Shown here piece by piece: positions 1-14,024 of a stretch of DNA of 64,000 bases. Made by a program: the position numbers and the translations under genes. Numbering within the stretch: position 1 is the first letter of the stretch; the number at the start of each line of letters is the position of its first letter. Under the pieces are notes generated by a model. That model was not told the DNA's origin. It made no database searches and was given only the letters and a program-made list of their open reading frames with translations. Source of the DNA: Coffea arabica (Eukaryota; Streptophyta; Magnoliopsida; Gentianales; Rubiaceae); NCBI RefSeq assembly GCF_036785885.1, contig NC_092312.1, forward strand, positions 16,572,001 through 16,636,000, read 5' to 3'.

Positions 1-518
1 CTGTTGTAGAGAACCCATTTGTTAATCATGACAGATCTGCAGATGAGGTTGGTGCATGCATAGTATCAAGAGATATTTTTGTGAAACTAGCCCTTCTGGG
101 CTCTTAATCCATGGCAGCTCTGTGTGCTGGTTGCCCTTTAGGTGAGCACATAGGACAGTTTCATTTATAGCGTTTTTTGTTTGACCTTTTACTGGTGCAT
201 GCTGTTAAAGCATTGGCAGCTATAAGAAGTGTAACATGTGCTTGTCAGGATGATAAAAACAGTAGGAAGGGAGCTGGGTAATCTTGGCAATTCAAGGTCA
301 TGTTTTCATATTTGAAAGTGTACTCAAACTACAATTGTTGTATTCTGCTGGTAGTACTATAATCAGGAGACTGTATAGGCATTAGTCATTCTTCCTCGCC
401 TGATTTTCACATTGGCCTTGAAAAGTGGTTTATGGTTATAAAGGCCCAATTCATTTGCTCCTTTACCAGAGTGATATGTTTTTGATAGATTATGTGGTTT
501 GTCCTTTAATTGTTGTAG
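1..518 (+). other. Intron of the PI4K alpha gene (partial)
   Basis: This stretch lies before the first exon I can place, which starts after a TTGTTGTAG acceptor at 519. The reading frame is open from the left edge to about position 108, but its translation does not look like the PI4K segment expected just before the next exon. I therefore treat it as intron, with the upstream exons outside the window. Confidence 0.6.
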
Positions 519-3500
519 CTTCAGCAATCGCATGATGCAAAAGATAAGCAGGCAGCTTCTGCTGGGCAACTTAACATGATTCGCTTGCTTGCGGATTTAA
601 ATGTTTCTGTTAACAAGCCTGAAGTGGTTGACTTGATATTACCACTATTTATTGAAAGTTTAGAAGAGGGAGATGCCTCGGCCCCAGGCCTACTGAGACT
701 CCAGGTATAGGGTTTATTAGCGATCATGTCGGGTCTTTTAGATACTACATGACTAGCATTACTAGTTTGCTAGCTACTGCTAATATTGAACCTACAGCAT
801 CATCTCTCAACCTGTTTTTGTTGAGTTACTGCAGCTTCTTGATGCTGTTTCTCGCCTGGCGAGTTTAGGTTTTGAGAAATCTTATCGTGAAGCTGTTGTT
901 CTATTGATCCGAAGCTACTTAAGTAAACTCTCTGCTGTTGGCTCTGCTGAAAGTAAAACTGTGGCACCAGAAGCCACGACAGAACGTGTTGAGGTACGCT
1001 GTTCCCTTTGGATGTGAGAACTTGTCCATGTATCTTTTTTGCTATGATATTTTGTCATCTTAAATGCTATGCTCACTGGTTCAATCACATTCTAGACTCT
1101 TCCTGCAGGATTTCTTGTGATTGCTGGTGGCCTAACTGATACCAAATTGAGGTCAGATTTTCGTCATCGTCTGCTATCTTTGTGTTCAGATGTAGGCTTA
1201 GCTGCTGAATCCAAAAGTGGAAGGTGAGACATTCTGATATTAGATCCAAAATAGTATTGTTTGATAAAATGTGTTTGGATATTGTATGATCACTAATGCT
1301 TCACATTTGCAGGAGTGGAGCAGATTTTCTCGGTCCTCTACTCCCTGCTGTGGCTGAAATATGCTCGGATTTTGATCCTACTATAGATGTGGAACCTTCA
1401 CTCTTAAAATTATTTCGCAATTTGTGGTTCTATATAGCTCTTTTTGGGCTAGCTCCTCCAATACAAAAAGGTCAGGTGACGACAAAGTCAGTGTCCACTT
1501 CTCTAAATAGTGTAGGTAGCATGGGTGTAATTGCAGTCCAGGCTGTTGGTGGACCGTACATGTGGAATGCTCAGTGGGCTTCTGCAGTTCAGCGCATCTC
1601 TCAAGGGACTCCACCCCTAGTAAGTTCATATTTTCTTTATACACACACGCACACACACATCTTACCTCATTTGATTTCCATCACATCCTGTATTATTTCA
1701 CAAACATAGCTAGAACTCTTTGGATTTTGGCTGAGCACAGCTCAGTTATTAGTTCAATATATCTGCCTGTTGCTTATTGTTGTTTTGTCAAAATTTTTGG
1801 ATGTATGAACATTTGAGGATGTTTGTTGTGTTAAATGCGTGCAATTTCTTGTCAGTGTAAAGGTGTCTTCTATTTGTGCCATTATGTAACCTTTAAGCCA
1901 GGGCTGTTTACTGGGAATTTCTTTTTTTACTGGGTTGGCATGATGTCGGTTCAGACTACCTAGTGAACACGTTTACATCCATTTTGCTTAAGCTTTAAGC
2001 ATGATGGTCTTGATATCATATTAGATGGTTCTTCATTTGTGTTTATTGTTTATAAGACCCGTGCAGCTATAATTCAATTCATCAAGTGTAGGGCAATGCT
2101 CTCCTACAAATTATTCTTGAAGTATATTCTAGGGGCTATTTTGGTATTCAGAATATAGGGTTTTAGGCTTGATCTGATCATTAAAATGAGGCTCTTTGCA
2201 TTCAAAAGAAACAGCTGGATTGGAGAAAGGAGGTGATAGAAGAACAGAGCATGAGTGGATAATGCAATTAAACAAATGGAGGGTGCCTTATGTCATTATT
2301 CACCACTGTTCTTGAGTTAAGATACGTCTTCTGAAAGTCATAGTTTTTCTAAGATTTAATAGAATATAGTTAATAGACCACTAATTGTCTCTTGTAGAAA
2401 CATCTAGGATGTCAACTACATGTTATGTTACTCTTGAACTTGACAATGGAACTGATTTACTCTGGTTTATTTTCAACAATAAAATATTTCAACACAAAAT
2501 CATGCTTAAAGTTAGTTTCAAATTTTAGCTTATAAATAAAAAGTTACTGCATTAAGAGGTGATTCTTAAGATCTTTCAGTATATTATTTTGAGTAGCTCT
2601 TGAAAGACCCTTCTTTTACACTTTTTGGGTTGATCTTTCATCTTTCGTCATTTTCAATGTTTTATGTTTGAAAAAGGGTCAACGATTTTTTTTCCTATCC
2701 AGGTTGTTAGCTCTGTAAAATGGCTTGAAGATGAGTTGGAACTTAATGCTCTTCATAACCCGGGTAGCCGGCGAGGTAGTGGCAATGAAAAAGCTGCTGT
2801 AAGCCAAAGATCTGCTCTTTCAGCTGCTTTAGGCGGGCGCGTGGAGGTTTCGGGAATGGGCACAATCTCAGGTTTGATGAAATTCAGTGGTACTATTAGC
2901 ATCACTATCCCATGTTATTTGCCAATCAGTATTGAGAAAAGTTAATGGCATTATATCCTCTTTTGTATGCTCTTCTGATTCTTTCTGCTCTGAGTTCTAC
3001 AGGTGTCAAGGCAACTTATCTTTTAGCTGTAGCGTTTCTAGAGATAATCAGATTCAGTAGTAATGGTGGCATGCTCAATGGTAGCCCTAATTCAACGGCT
3101 TCTCGAAGTGCCTTCAGCTGTGTCTTTGAGTATTTGAAAAGTCCAAATCTCATGCCAGCTGTCTCTCAGTGCTTGACAGCAATTGTTCACCGGGCCTTTG
3201 AAACAGCAATACTTTGGCTGGTATGCTCTCTTTCATCACCTATATGGGTCTTGTCCACCATTTATTTCTTTGTATATATTAGTTTGTTCAATTTTTTAAT
3301 ATTCAAACTAATATATTTATAAATGAAGCTATATATGAGTTTGCATTCATTTAGTGTGGTAGTAATTCTCGTATCTTAATTTTTTTGATAGTTTATAAGT
3401 TTGGTAAGTTGTATTAACTTTTTCTGGTGAAATATGGTTTGCTCAAACGAGTCTATGTTCAAGGTTGAGAGATTGGTAGTTCTGGACCATTATGGGAAGA

Positions 3501-6500
3501 TAAGAGCAAGGGAAGAGGAAGCAAGTTTTAGCAAGGGGCTTGTGTATTTTGTTATTTCCTGTTTTGTTGAGTATTCAAAGGGGTCGACAATCCTCTCGGA
3601 ATTTTTTTTCCCATTTTTTCTATGCCATTGTGTACTTATGCAGCTATATCTATCTTAGTATGAAGGTTTTACCTTTTCAGCACTTCTGTCTAAGTTTTTA
3701 CTGGAATTTTAAAAATAAAACTTGGGAACTTGGTCTCTGCCACCTGCACCTATCCCTGCCCACCCCAACGGATATATCCTAAAAAGAAAGAAAGTTGGAA
3801 GAAACTTTTCTGCATTTACATGACAGACTGAACGTCAGAAATATCTGTTCCTTGCTTCTGGATGCAGGATGAACGGGCTTCTGAGACTGGTCATGATGCT
3901 GAGAGTAGAGAATCTGCCCTTTCCATCCATGCATGTTTTCTTATAAAAAATTTGTCTCAGAGGGACGAGCATATTCGTGATATTTCAGTAACTTTATTGA
4001 ATCAACTCAGAGATAAGTTTCCGCAGGTTAAAGTTTTTGGTGATATAGATTGAATAAAATGTTCAGCATTGCATGATTTTTTCTTCAGATTCTGAGATTA
4101 CTTGAACCTTTGGTACTTGTTACAGATTTTGTGGAATTCTTCTTGTTTGGATTCCCTACTTTTTTCTATCCACAATGATCCGCCATCAGCTGCCGTTCAC
4201 GACCCTGCTTGGGTTGCTACTGTCCGTTCTTTATACCAGAAAATTGTTCGCGAGTGGATAGTTATTTCACTCTCATATGCGCCATGCACGAGTCAGGGCC
4301 TTCTTCAGGTTTCTTTTATTATGAACTTTGATCTTATCATTTATCACTTCACATGTTTGCCTTTCAATTGTTAAAATAGTTCAGCACTATAGTTTCTCTG
4401 GGTAGTGGCATGCATCATTGCAGTTATATTATGTCCCTATATTGAACTCGGCTATCTTCTTAATGTCAGGAATATGGTTTTCTTTTTTATCACAATTGTG
4501 TAGTTGATATAACTGATTTTAGCTGGTTTCCCCCTGACAAAAGAAACAAGTGCATCCTTAGAAGCACCAATACTTTTGTTCCTTTCAGCTTAGTGGAATA
4601 AAATATTAAGAATGTGATTTATCACCTCCATACTCAATGTTAACAACTTTGTCAAACTTATGGGTCGCTTCTGATTATACAGCACCATTATCGCTTTGGG
4701 AAAAAAAGTTGCATATCTGTCCTTTAACTTATTAACAAATTGTTTTCCCCATCTTAGTTCTATTGCTGCTTACGCTGATGCACATGGTTGTGTAGTCCTT
4801 GAAGTTGTTTGTCAAAAGTAGTCATATGGTATTGCATCAGAACACAGGCTACTTCTCTAGTTAATTTCTTGTGACCTTTGGTATAATATTTCTCTAGCCA
4901 CTTCATTAATAGATGTTGTTTTCATGTCAATTGGGAACTGCAGGAGAAGATCTGCAAAGCAAACAATTGGCAGAGAACACAGCCCACTGCTGATGTGGTT
5001 TCTCTATTATCTGAAATTCGGATTGGTACTGGCAAAAATGACTGTTGGAGTGGAACGAAAACTGCAAACATTCCTGCAGTCATGGCTGCTGCTGCTGCAG
5101 CTTCTGGAGGCAACTTAAAATTGACAGAGGCATTCAATTTGGAGGTTCTTAGCACTGGTATAGTTAGTGCAACGGTTAAATGTAACCATGCTGGTGAAAT
5201 TGCTGGAATGAGAAGGTTATATGAGAGCATTGGTGGCCTCGACCCTAAGCCCGTTACAACTGACCTTCCAGCTTCTGATTCTGAAATGCTGTCCCAAAAT
5301 TTACATCCCAAAAATGAATCCTTCAATGAAGTATTACTTACCAAATTTGTGCGTCTGCTTCAACAATTTGTCAATACAGCTGAGAAAGGTGGCGAAGTGG
5401 ACAAATCATCCTTTCGGGACACTTGTTCTCAAGCGACTGCATTGCTTCTTTCAAATCTGGTCAGTGCATGCATCTTCCCTCTTTACATTTTTTCTTATAT
5501 TACTGGGCAAAATAATGTTCATATTTCCTTTTGGTTATGTTATATGACAGAATTCTATTTCTTCAGGAATCTGACATGAAATCGAATATAGAGAGCTTTT
5601 CACAACTTCTGCGCCTTCTTTGCTGGTGCCCTGCTTACATTTCCACGCCTGATGCCATGGAAACTGGTGTGTTTGTCTGGACATGGTTAGTTTCTGCAGC
5701 GCCTCAGTTGGGTTCCCTTGTCCTTGCTGAACTTGTTGATGCATGGTTGTGGACCATTGATACCAAACGAGGCCTTTTCGCTTCTGAGATGAGGTGTGCT
5801 GGACCGGCTGCAAAGCTAAGGCCTCACCTTTCTCCAGGGGAGCCAGAACTGCAGCCTGAAAAGGACCCTGTTGAACAAATTATGGCTCACAGAATATGGC
5901 TTGGTTACTTTATTGATCGTTTTGAGGTATGTTGCACCTTTGAACCTGCACATCTGTGTGCTGATAGCACCGGTATACTTGGTATCAAATCTTGTGTTTT
6001 ATCTTATCTTTATAGATGGTTAAGAGTATGGTTGTCATGTGTATGCTGCTGCACATTTTTATCACTACTAACATATGGATAGCTTCTCCTTTATAGCGGC
6101 ATTCAACTTTACACCTGTTCCCTAAATACCTCACGTTATTTTAATTGCTGTTTTGTCCTGTGGTTTCCATGAATCTCAGGAATGTTTAGGATAGACTGAA
6201 GCTAGGGCAGTTTATATTGGCCCGGAAAACCACCCCTACCTGAACCACAAAACTAGGATATACCCAAACTGGTTTTAGCATGTGGTTTAGGTCATGTGTT
6301 GGGTCACTATTTTTGGCAGTCGGTTCACAGTTCAAAGATTTTAAAACCTGTGGGTACCTGACCCAGTTCACATGTAAGAGTAAATTTGTAATTTTATACA
6401 TTAAAACTGAAATTAGGAAAGGATCTAACCATCTTTCATCAAATTTTCATATTTGAGATGCTGTACTTTATTATTTCAACAATCTATGGTTGTTAACTTC

Positions 6501-9500
6501 TTCTTCTTCTTCTTTTATTTTTTTATACACCCACCCACCTCTCCCGGCACTGTTCCCACTCCCAACCGTCAGGCATAGGATTTGAACTTTGAACCTGACA
6601 GCGGGGAAAGACTCTAAGAGCCCTTCCCTGCCACTGGGCATATGGTTGTTAACTTGTTAAACTTGTCAAAAAATGTGTTTTTAATTTTTAGTTGTCGTGA
6701 ATAAATGTTATTTTAAAAACTTGTTCACTATATGTATGTCATTATTGATGGTTATGTGATGCTTTTTAAAGAATGATGAAGTAATAATAAAGTCTTTGGT
6801 GGTCCAGTACAACTTAGTTTCTTCCTAGTGTCACAATTGGTACCACAATCTAACTCAAATTTAAAGCTCTATGAAATTAAGGAGTAATGTTTGCCCCTGA
6901 TTATCATATTGTTCATTGTTTTAATTTCTCTCTTCTTTGGGACAACTTTAATTTTATTAACTTGTTTGGTAAAGGTATAGTGATATGTTTTATATCTGTA
7001 GGTAGTTCGGCATGATAGCGTGGAGCAGCTTTTGTTACTTGGTCGAATGTTACAAGGATCTACAAAACTTCCTTGGAACTGCTCACGTCATCCTGCTGCT
7101 ACTGGAACCTTTTTCACACTTATGCTTCTTGGGCTGAAGTTCTGTTCATGCCACTTACAGCGCAACCTTCACAATTTTAGAACAGGGCTTCAGCTGCTGG
7201 AAGACAGGATTTATCGGTAAACTCTTTTGGTTTAACTTCCTCTTGCTCCATGTCAGCATATCTTTAACATGTAATTTGTCCTCTCAGTTTTTTTTTTTTT
7301 AAAAAATTGTTGATGAAATTGATTTTATGATTCAAACTTACTTTTGTGTGTGTGTGTGTCTGTGATTGAGTACTATCTTCATTCAATTGATGGTTCATCT
7401 TCAAGATGGAGCAGTATGGTGAGATAGGATATAAGTTAAATGTTGAAATATCTTGATAATGACAGGTTTACAGTTAGTAAATATAGAAATCCGAGTTAGT
7501 TGGAAGTTGTGGCTAGTTTTTGTCAAATGGAGTGTTTTTTTTTTGGGGTATTGTTATTCTATAGACTGCATAGTGCTCTGACCAAGCCTCAAATGATGTA
7601 TGCTATAGTATGTTAAATGAAACTTGTAGAAAGATGGACAATACATTCTGCCTCTTATTTATATTTTGCTTTCATGTTTCTTTTATTTGGCATCTTTTCC
7701 TGTTGTTTTCCATTTTGTATGGGGTTAGATTAAGTGCAGCTGTTTGCATTTTTTCATTGCCATTATATTGGGAATTCTTTTCTTCATGATTTGTTAAAAA
7801 AAAATTCACAACTTTGTTTTACTGTGATTTGTGAATACGCAGGACTTCATTGGGTTGGTTTGCTCATGAACCTGAATGGTTTGATGGGAATAACAACACC
7901 TTTTCCCAAAGTGAGGCTCAATCTCTTTCCATGTTTGTTCACCAGCTTTTGAGTGAGCGGATGGATTCTACCCAGTCTGATCCTAAAGGACGGGTGCCTG
8001 AAAATGGGAACTCGGTAAATGGCGTGGTATGGTAACTCTGATCATGAATGTATTTTCGGCTCCTGCATTGAGTAGCATTAAGAAGCCAGATATGCTAATT
8101 TCCTGAAACCTTATATTTTTATGTAGCTGTTGATCCTGGAGTTGCTTAAATCAATTTGTGTTTTTATGTAGAAGGAACAGTATCATCCAGTCTGGGGCCA
8201 AATGGAGAACTATGCTGTTGGAAGGGAAAAACGAAAGCAGTTGCTTCTGATGCTATGTCATCATGAGGCTGATAGGCTTGAAGTTTGGGCACAGCCTGTT
8301 GGCTCAAAGTAATTGTTATTCAGTTGCTGCTTTTCTTGTTGACTTTCTTCCATTTGGTTGATACTCACTCATTTGTCTGTGTGCACTACATTCAGGGAAA
8401 GTGCATCTCGTCCAAAAGTTAGCTCTGAAAAATGGGTTGAATATGCGAGGACTGCCTTTTCTGTTGATCCTCGAATCGCTTTATCCTTGGCTGCAAGATT
8501 TCCAGCTAATGGTGTTCTGAAGTCTGAAGTGGCACTGCTTGTTCAAGTATGCACATTCATCTCAATCTGATAGGAAATTTTTTGCATTTGTTGCATGTTC
8601 TGGTGGGAGCCTTATATTTGTGGATAGATAGTATATTGCATACTGATAATTTGCTGGAATCAGTGTCTTTCTATACCCTGAGGTTCTAAGTTTTGTAACC
8701 AATAGTTGCACTGATGTCCTATTTGTGTCTTTGAATTTCATAATGCAAAATCTGTTATTTTTTCCTGGAACAGCCTGTGTGATAATCCTTCATCGTGGTA
8801 ATGCATGACTAAGATGCAAGTCATTGCTTCCTTTAGTCATTTCAGGGAGCTCTTTTATGGTAGATTTTCAAGTTTAAGATATGTTACAGATCTTTGGTTT
8901 GGATTCATTGAAGTTCTTTGCTCTTTTTTATGCTTCCAAGAAGTTATTTGACTTGTGCCCTGGTGTTCAATTATGATTTTTACTCCTTGTGACATGCAAC
9001 TGTAAAGCATTCGGACTGGAAAAATTATTCAGATTATGAGCTTTCATAAGTGTTGTCTCTTTGAGGTTTAGAACTGTTGGTGAGGAAAATACACACAATA
9101 TTTTGGCTGGATTTCTAATGACTTCTAACGTCAATTTGTTACTGAACTAGTGTCCCCCAGCACTTTGGTGTACATACCAATTTGTTGTTTCAGTTTTCTT
9201 CTTTGAGAATTTGCATAAGTTTATAACTGTTTTGATAGTGAATGTCAGTAGTCCTCTAATACTCAAGAAAAACTATTACACCATTTTGATTTACCAAGAA
9301 TTTTTTCTCTTTCCAATTGGGTGTTTTGATAAGTTTGTACTATCTTTTTTTCTGACTATACGTATTTTGGTTTGAAGAATATTTTGGAAACCCTTTGTTA
9401 CTGATACTTACATATGCAGCCACCCCTCGTCCTTGTTCTTGTTTGTGCAGGTACGATTCATTATCCTTAGAAGCTCCTTCCTCAACCCATCCCTATGGTC

Positions 9501-12500
9501 ACTTTTCATGCCCAAAGAATGTGACTCAAATTACAAAAGATTTGCAAGAATCAAACATCAATTTGCTTACTTTTAAGTAATGCTAAAAGTGATTGAAATC
9601 ATCTAGGTCAGCAAGTTTGTAAGGCTTGTGACTTGTGTGTAGAATTTCAGAAATTTAATCCAGATAAAGAACTTGCACACTGGTGTACATTTGATGGATG
9701 TAACCTAACTCTTATTACTTAACAGGGGAAGGGTGAAACTGCAATTGTTGGTTGGCACTCTACTTCTGCATGAGATGTCTATAAAACTTTGCTTTTTAAC
9801 CTCCTCTTTTTGCTTTTTAAGTGCTTATTTGCAGTTATCTCAGACTAGTATTTCATCTATGCTTTTCCTGTTGCAGACATATATATTGGAGATCCGCAGC
9901 ATACCTCAGGCATTGCCTTTTTTTGTTACCCCAAAAGCTGTAGATGAAAACTCTGCCCTTCTGCAACAGCTGCCTCACTGGGCAGCTTGTTCAATAACAC
10001 AAGCTTTGGAATTCCTAACTCCAGCTTATAAGGGACATCCACGTGTTATGGCTTATGTTCTTAGGGTGTTGGAATCTTATCCTCCTGAGCGAGTAACATT
10101 CTTCATGCCTCAGTTGGTGCAGTCTTTAAGATATGATGAAGAGGTAGGTCTTTCTTGCATTACATGTTATAGTTTTTGTTGCTTAATTGTTAAAAAAAAA
10201 AATTTATCATCGGGGCCAGAACTGGAGAATAAATGTAATAAATGGTCTTGAAAGAGAGGTTTGAATTGCTGCCATGTTGAACCTTTTGGGTCTAGGATTT
10301 TGTATTACTCATGACTTCAGTACATTTATAGCAAAGGCAGAATATAACTAACCGTAGGAAGAGTTTTACACTTGCAGATTACTGGTGGAAGAACTTTAAA
10401 GTTTTGTAAAGAGTGCATGATTTAAAATGTACCTCAAATCTTGCACCAATCTAACCGTTTATTAAGCTGTCATGTCGTGTCTATTTCTTAGAATGCAGCC
10501 ACATAAAATCTCTTCTGGTTGTTTTGGTAACAATATCTTATCTTGCAGAGGCTTGTAGAAGGATACTTGCTTAGAGCTGCTCAAAGAAGTGATATATTTG
10601 CGCATATACTGATATGGCATTTACAGGTGCGGGAGATATCACTTTTTTCATTGTGATTAATATTCAGTTATGAAAAGTGTGCTTGCATAATATGGAAAAG
10701 TTCTGGATCTACGTCGTTGTGATTGTGTTAAAAATTTTGCAGGGGGAGACTAGTGTGCCAGAATCTGGAAAAGATGCTGTTTCCACAAAAGTATGACTGT
10801 ACCTTCTTTATTCTTCAGCAAAATTGGGAATTTCTATATTCTCCTTGAAGCTAAATGTTGCTTTTTTTGGCAGTGTTTCTTGTCATCTTCTTTTGACTTG
10901 TTTTAGGGATGCATGTCTCAACTTGCTTGTATGTTATTTTAATTACAGTGTCATCCTTAGTTCAAATTAGTGATGTAGCCTATGTTAAATGACTCCTGTG
11001 GAAAAGGATGGTGTTTGTACTCTCTGGCTGTTGACTATGCATCTCTTACTAACTTTCATTTACTTAATCTTGGAGTATAATGTTGCTTCTGTACCACAGG
11101 AATATATGCATGTATCTTTGTCCATGTCTTCTCTTTGTACATTGAGATCCCTTTGTCATGTCTTGGTAGTCTTTCAAAATCCCTTTTGTGTTATGTTCGT
11201 GCTTTCAATGTGAGTCTTTTGCTGTGTTTTCAGAATAATTCATTTCAAGCACTGTTGCCTGTTGTGAGGGAAAGAATTATTGAGGGTTTCACACCTAAGG
11301 CCCTGGACTTATTTAAAAGAGAGTTTGATTTCTTTGACAAAGTCACATCTATCTCTGGGGTCCTATTTCCTGTTCCAAAGGAGGAACGACAAGCTGGTAT
11401 TCGGAGGTACTTTCTGTTTGCAGGCACTGTTTTAAATTTTGGGAATTTATTTTTGGTTAAATAGATAGGTAGACTATATTCTATTTTCGAAGTGGAATTT
11501 TGAATTTCTATGTTAAACAGGGAGCTGGAGAAAATTCAAATGGAAGGGGATGACCTCTATCTTCCTACTGCCACAAATAAACTTTTGAGGGGTATTCAAG
11601 TTGATAGTGGAATTCCATTGCAGTCAGCAGCAAAAGTTCCCATTAAGATCACATTTAATGTTGTGGACCGGGATGGGGATCCCAAAGATATAAAGCCTCA
11701 ATCTTGCATATTCAAGGTAAAACAGTTGTGGCACATTATCATCTTACTTCTTTTAATTTCTTGATTGAGGCAGAAGCTATGATCTCAGAAGTACAAAATT
11801 TCCCTGAGATGAGTGTATATGTCTTTTCCATTGGGTGTTTCCTGCATTCTTGTGTTTGGTCTTTTCATGCATTGTAGTTGGAACTTGCAAAGTTAAAAAG
11901 GTAGTTCCAAAGTTAATACCTGATAATCTAATCACAAAAGAATGCTAAAAACTAAAAAATTGAGGTAGAATCTTATACAGCTCATGATTTGGGTGTGTCT
12001 TTATTTTTTATTCTGTTTGTTTATTTTTTTGAATTTCACAAGTCATCCTGTGTATGGTGTAAATATACATTAACGGTTTGTTAGCTGTTTAATCTTTATG
12101 AACTTGGTCTATGGTTATGTATAGCTTAAACAAGTTTGCTTCCATATAGGTTGGAGATGACTGCCGGCAAGATGTTCTTGCTTTGCAAGTTATATCACTT
12201 CTAAAAGACATATTTGACAGCGTCGGAATCAATTTATATTTGTTGCCCTATGGAGTTCTTCCTACTGGCCCTGAGAGAGGAATAATAGAGGTAAATACTT
12301 GTCAAGTGGCTTTTTCTGTTTTTGCATGTGAATGTGCACTCTTTGTTCATGTATGATGGATGGAGGTTTGTACAGTGAATCATTGTCAATGAAAATATGA
12401 TTATTCTTATCTATATTTTTCATTTTAAAAAAAAAATTTCTTTTGAAGTGTTGAACAACATAGTATGAACTTTATCTGTACCTCCTTAAAAGCAAAATAT

Positions 12501-14024
12501 ATCTTAATGGAGTTGTACAAAATAACCCAGTGGAGTATTTCTTTCAACATGCAAAAGTGCTGATAGCTCTTTCATTTTGGCTACCTCTATTTGTATGAAG
12601 ATAGAGAAGATCCCATCTCTTTACTTTCCCGGCATAATGCTACTTACCTCAGGAACTCATAGTGTGTAACTGCAACCCTTCAGTGCTAAAGTCTAGGTTC
12701 TTAGTAAAACCTGTGACTCTTATATACCATACTTCATATGAATTATCCAGGTGGAGAACATAACGTGAAACAATATTTCTTGTCAATCTTGGTCAAGATG
12801 CATTACTTCTTGTCAGGCTTTATTAAACTTCCTTGGACTCTATGTTGTTATTTGTTAAGCCAGTCCTTATTAAAGTGTTCTGTATGTTATCATGTCATTA
12901 TCGTTGGATTTTTGCAGGTTTGTCGAAATACACGAAGCAGAAGTCAAATGGGTGAGACAACTGACGGTGGTTTATATGAGATCTTTCAGCAGGATTATGG
13001 ACCTGTTGGTTCTCCCAGTTTTGAAGCTGCTCGTGAGAACTTCATCATCAGCAGTGCTGGTTATGCAGTAGCAAGCTTGTTGCTTCAACCCAAGGATAGA
13101 CATAACGGCAATCTACTCTTTGACAAGTAAGCAGCTTTATGACCCGTGGCCGGTGTTACTGTCCAATTATGGTCTTGTTCTGCAAGTCCTTACCATTCCT
13201 GTGCTTCCAACACTTGCTTGTTATAAGATTGTTTAATTTCCCTTTTTCTTTCTCAGTCTGACCTGTAATTGCATCGTCATTGTCAACGTACTTGTATTAT
13301 TTCCTGCATCAGCTTGTTCAAAAGTTAATTCACTGTGCTTCCTTTAGCTTCCCTGCTGTTTTCTCCCTTTATGCTCCACCTCCTGTCCTCTTCTTGACCA
13401 CTGGTCAAAGAGTGAAATAATTATCTCACGCTTCAAGCAAATCAAGAAGTCGTGACTAGTAGCGTTACATAACTTGAAAGTTCTACTGGCATTTGTTCTC
13501 AGCCAAACTTTCATTTTTGCAGCGTGGGGAGACTTGTTCACATCGATTTTGGTTTTATTTTGGAAACTTCCCCTGGTGGAAATATGCGATTTGAAAGTGC
13601 CCATTTTAAATTGAGTCATGAAATGACTCAATTAATTGACCCATCTGGTGCAATGAAAAGTGACACTTGGCATCTTTTTGTGAGGTAAGAAAGGGTGTCA
13701 AATTTTTCAGTTGCCATTTTTAAGAGATGGTTCTTACGCCACAATTTGGTTATTATGTTTTGCAGTTTGTGTGTGAAGGGTTATCTTGCTGCTCGGCGTT
13801 ACATGGATGGGATTGTGAACACAGTCTTGTTAATGTTAGATAGCGGATTGCCTTGCTTTAGCAGGGGTGACCCTATCGGAAATCTTAGAAAGAGATTTCA
13901 CCCTGAGATGAGCGATCGTGAGGCTGCCACTTTCATGATCCGGACGTGTACAGATGCCTACAATAAATGGACAACTGCTGGTTACGATTTGATTCAATAT
14001 TTGCAGCAGGGTATAGAGAAGTGA
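519..14024 (+). CDS. PI4KA1: Phosphatidylinositol 4-kinase alpha, 3' three quarters (left edge truncated)
   Basis: Phosphorylates phosphatidylinositol at position 4, supplying PI4P mainly at the plasma membrane. Twenty-three exons join in frame: 519-704, 835-993, 1096-1223, 1313-1619, 2703-2871, 3003-3220, 3868-4026, 4126-4308, 4944-5459, 5567-5926, 7002-7216, 7843-8026, 8172-8308, 8396-8546, 9877-10143, 10549-10626, 10743-10790, 11234-11406, 11521-11716, 12150-12290, 12918-13126, 13523-13684, 13766-14024. They give 1534 residues; the plant enzyme is about 2000, so roughly 500 N-terminal residues are missing. The kinase domain is at the end: the ATP-binding Lys in IFKVGDD (K1278), the catalytic loop DRHNGN (1385-1390) and the metal-binding DFG (1403-1405). 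Upstream is the helical PIK-type region ending near [14 protein letters not shown]. All catalytic residues are present and no frame break is seen, so the gene looks functional. A SINE sits in the 5927-7001 intron. The exon chain is my reconstruction; small exon borders could shift. Confidence 0.95.
1620..2702 (+). other. Long PI4K alpha intron without a recognisable insert
   Basis: This 1.08-kb intron is AT-rich and has a short CA repeat near 1641-1659. I see no inverted termini, target duplication or protein match in it. Confidence 0.6.
6500..6640 (-). mobile_element. tRNA-derived SINE in a PI4K alpha intron
   Basis: The element is flanked by a perfect 15-bp direct repeat, TATGGTTGTTAACTT, at 6485-6499 and 6641-6655, which is the hallmark of target-primed insertion. 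Read on the minus strand it starts with a tRNA-like head with A-box-like (AGTGGCAGGGAAGGGCTC) and B-box-like (AGTTCAAATCC) promoter motifs, continues through GGTTGGGAGTGGGAAC, and ends in an A-rich tail (T-rich on the plus strand, 6500-6533). A second copy of the family is at 16627-16754. It is about 140 bp, within the normal size range of plant SINEs, and cannot code for protein. It lies antisense to the host gene, well away from splice sites. Confidence 0.85.
8547..9876 (+). other. Long PI4K alpha intron without a recognisable insert
   Basis: This is the longest intron of the visible gene, 1.33 kb. A short open frame at 9395-9580 has no family resemblance. No target duplications or terminal repeats were found. 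Confidence 0.55.

Noticed and set aside
1-108. Open frame from the left edge as the end of a PI4K exon
   Set aside because: The frame is open and has possible donors, but its translation does not resemble the PI4K stretch that should precede the exon at 519, so I left it as intron.
4922-5344. 140-codon minus-strand ORF
   Set aside because: Antisense to a PI4K alpha exon.
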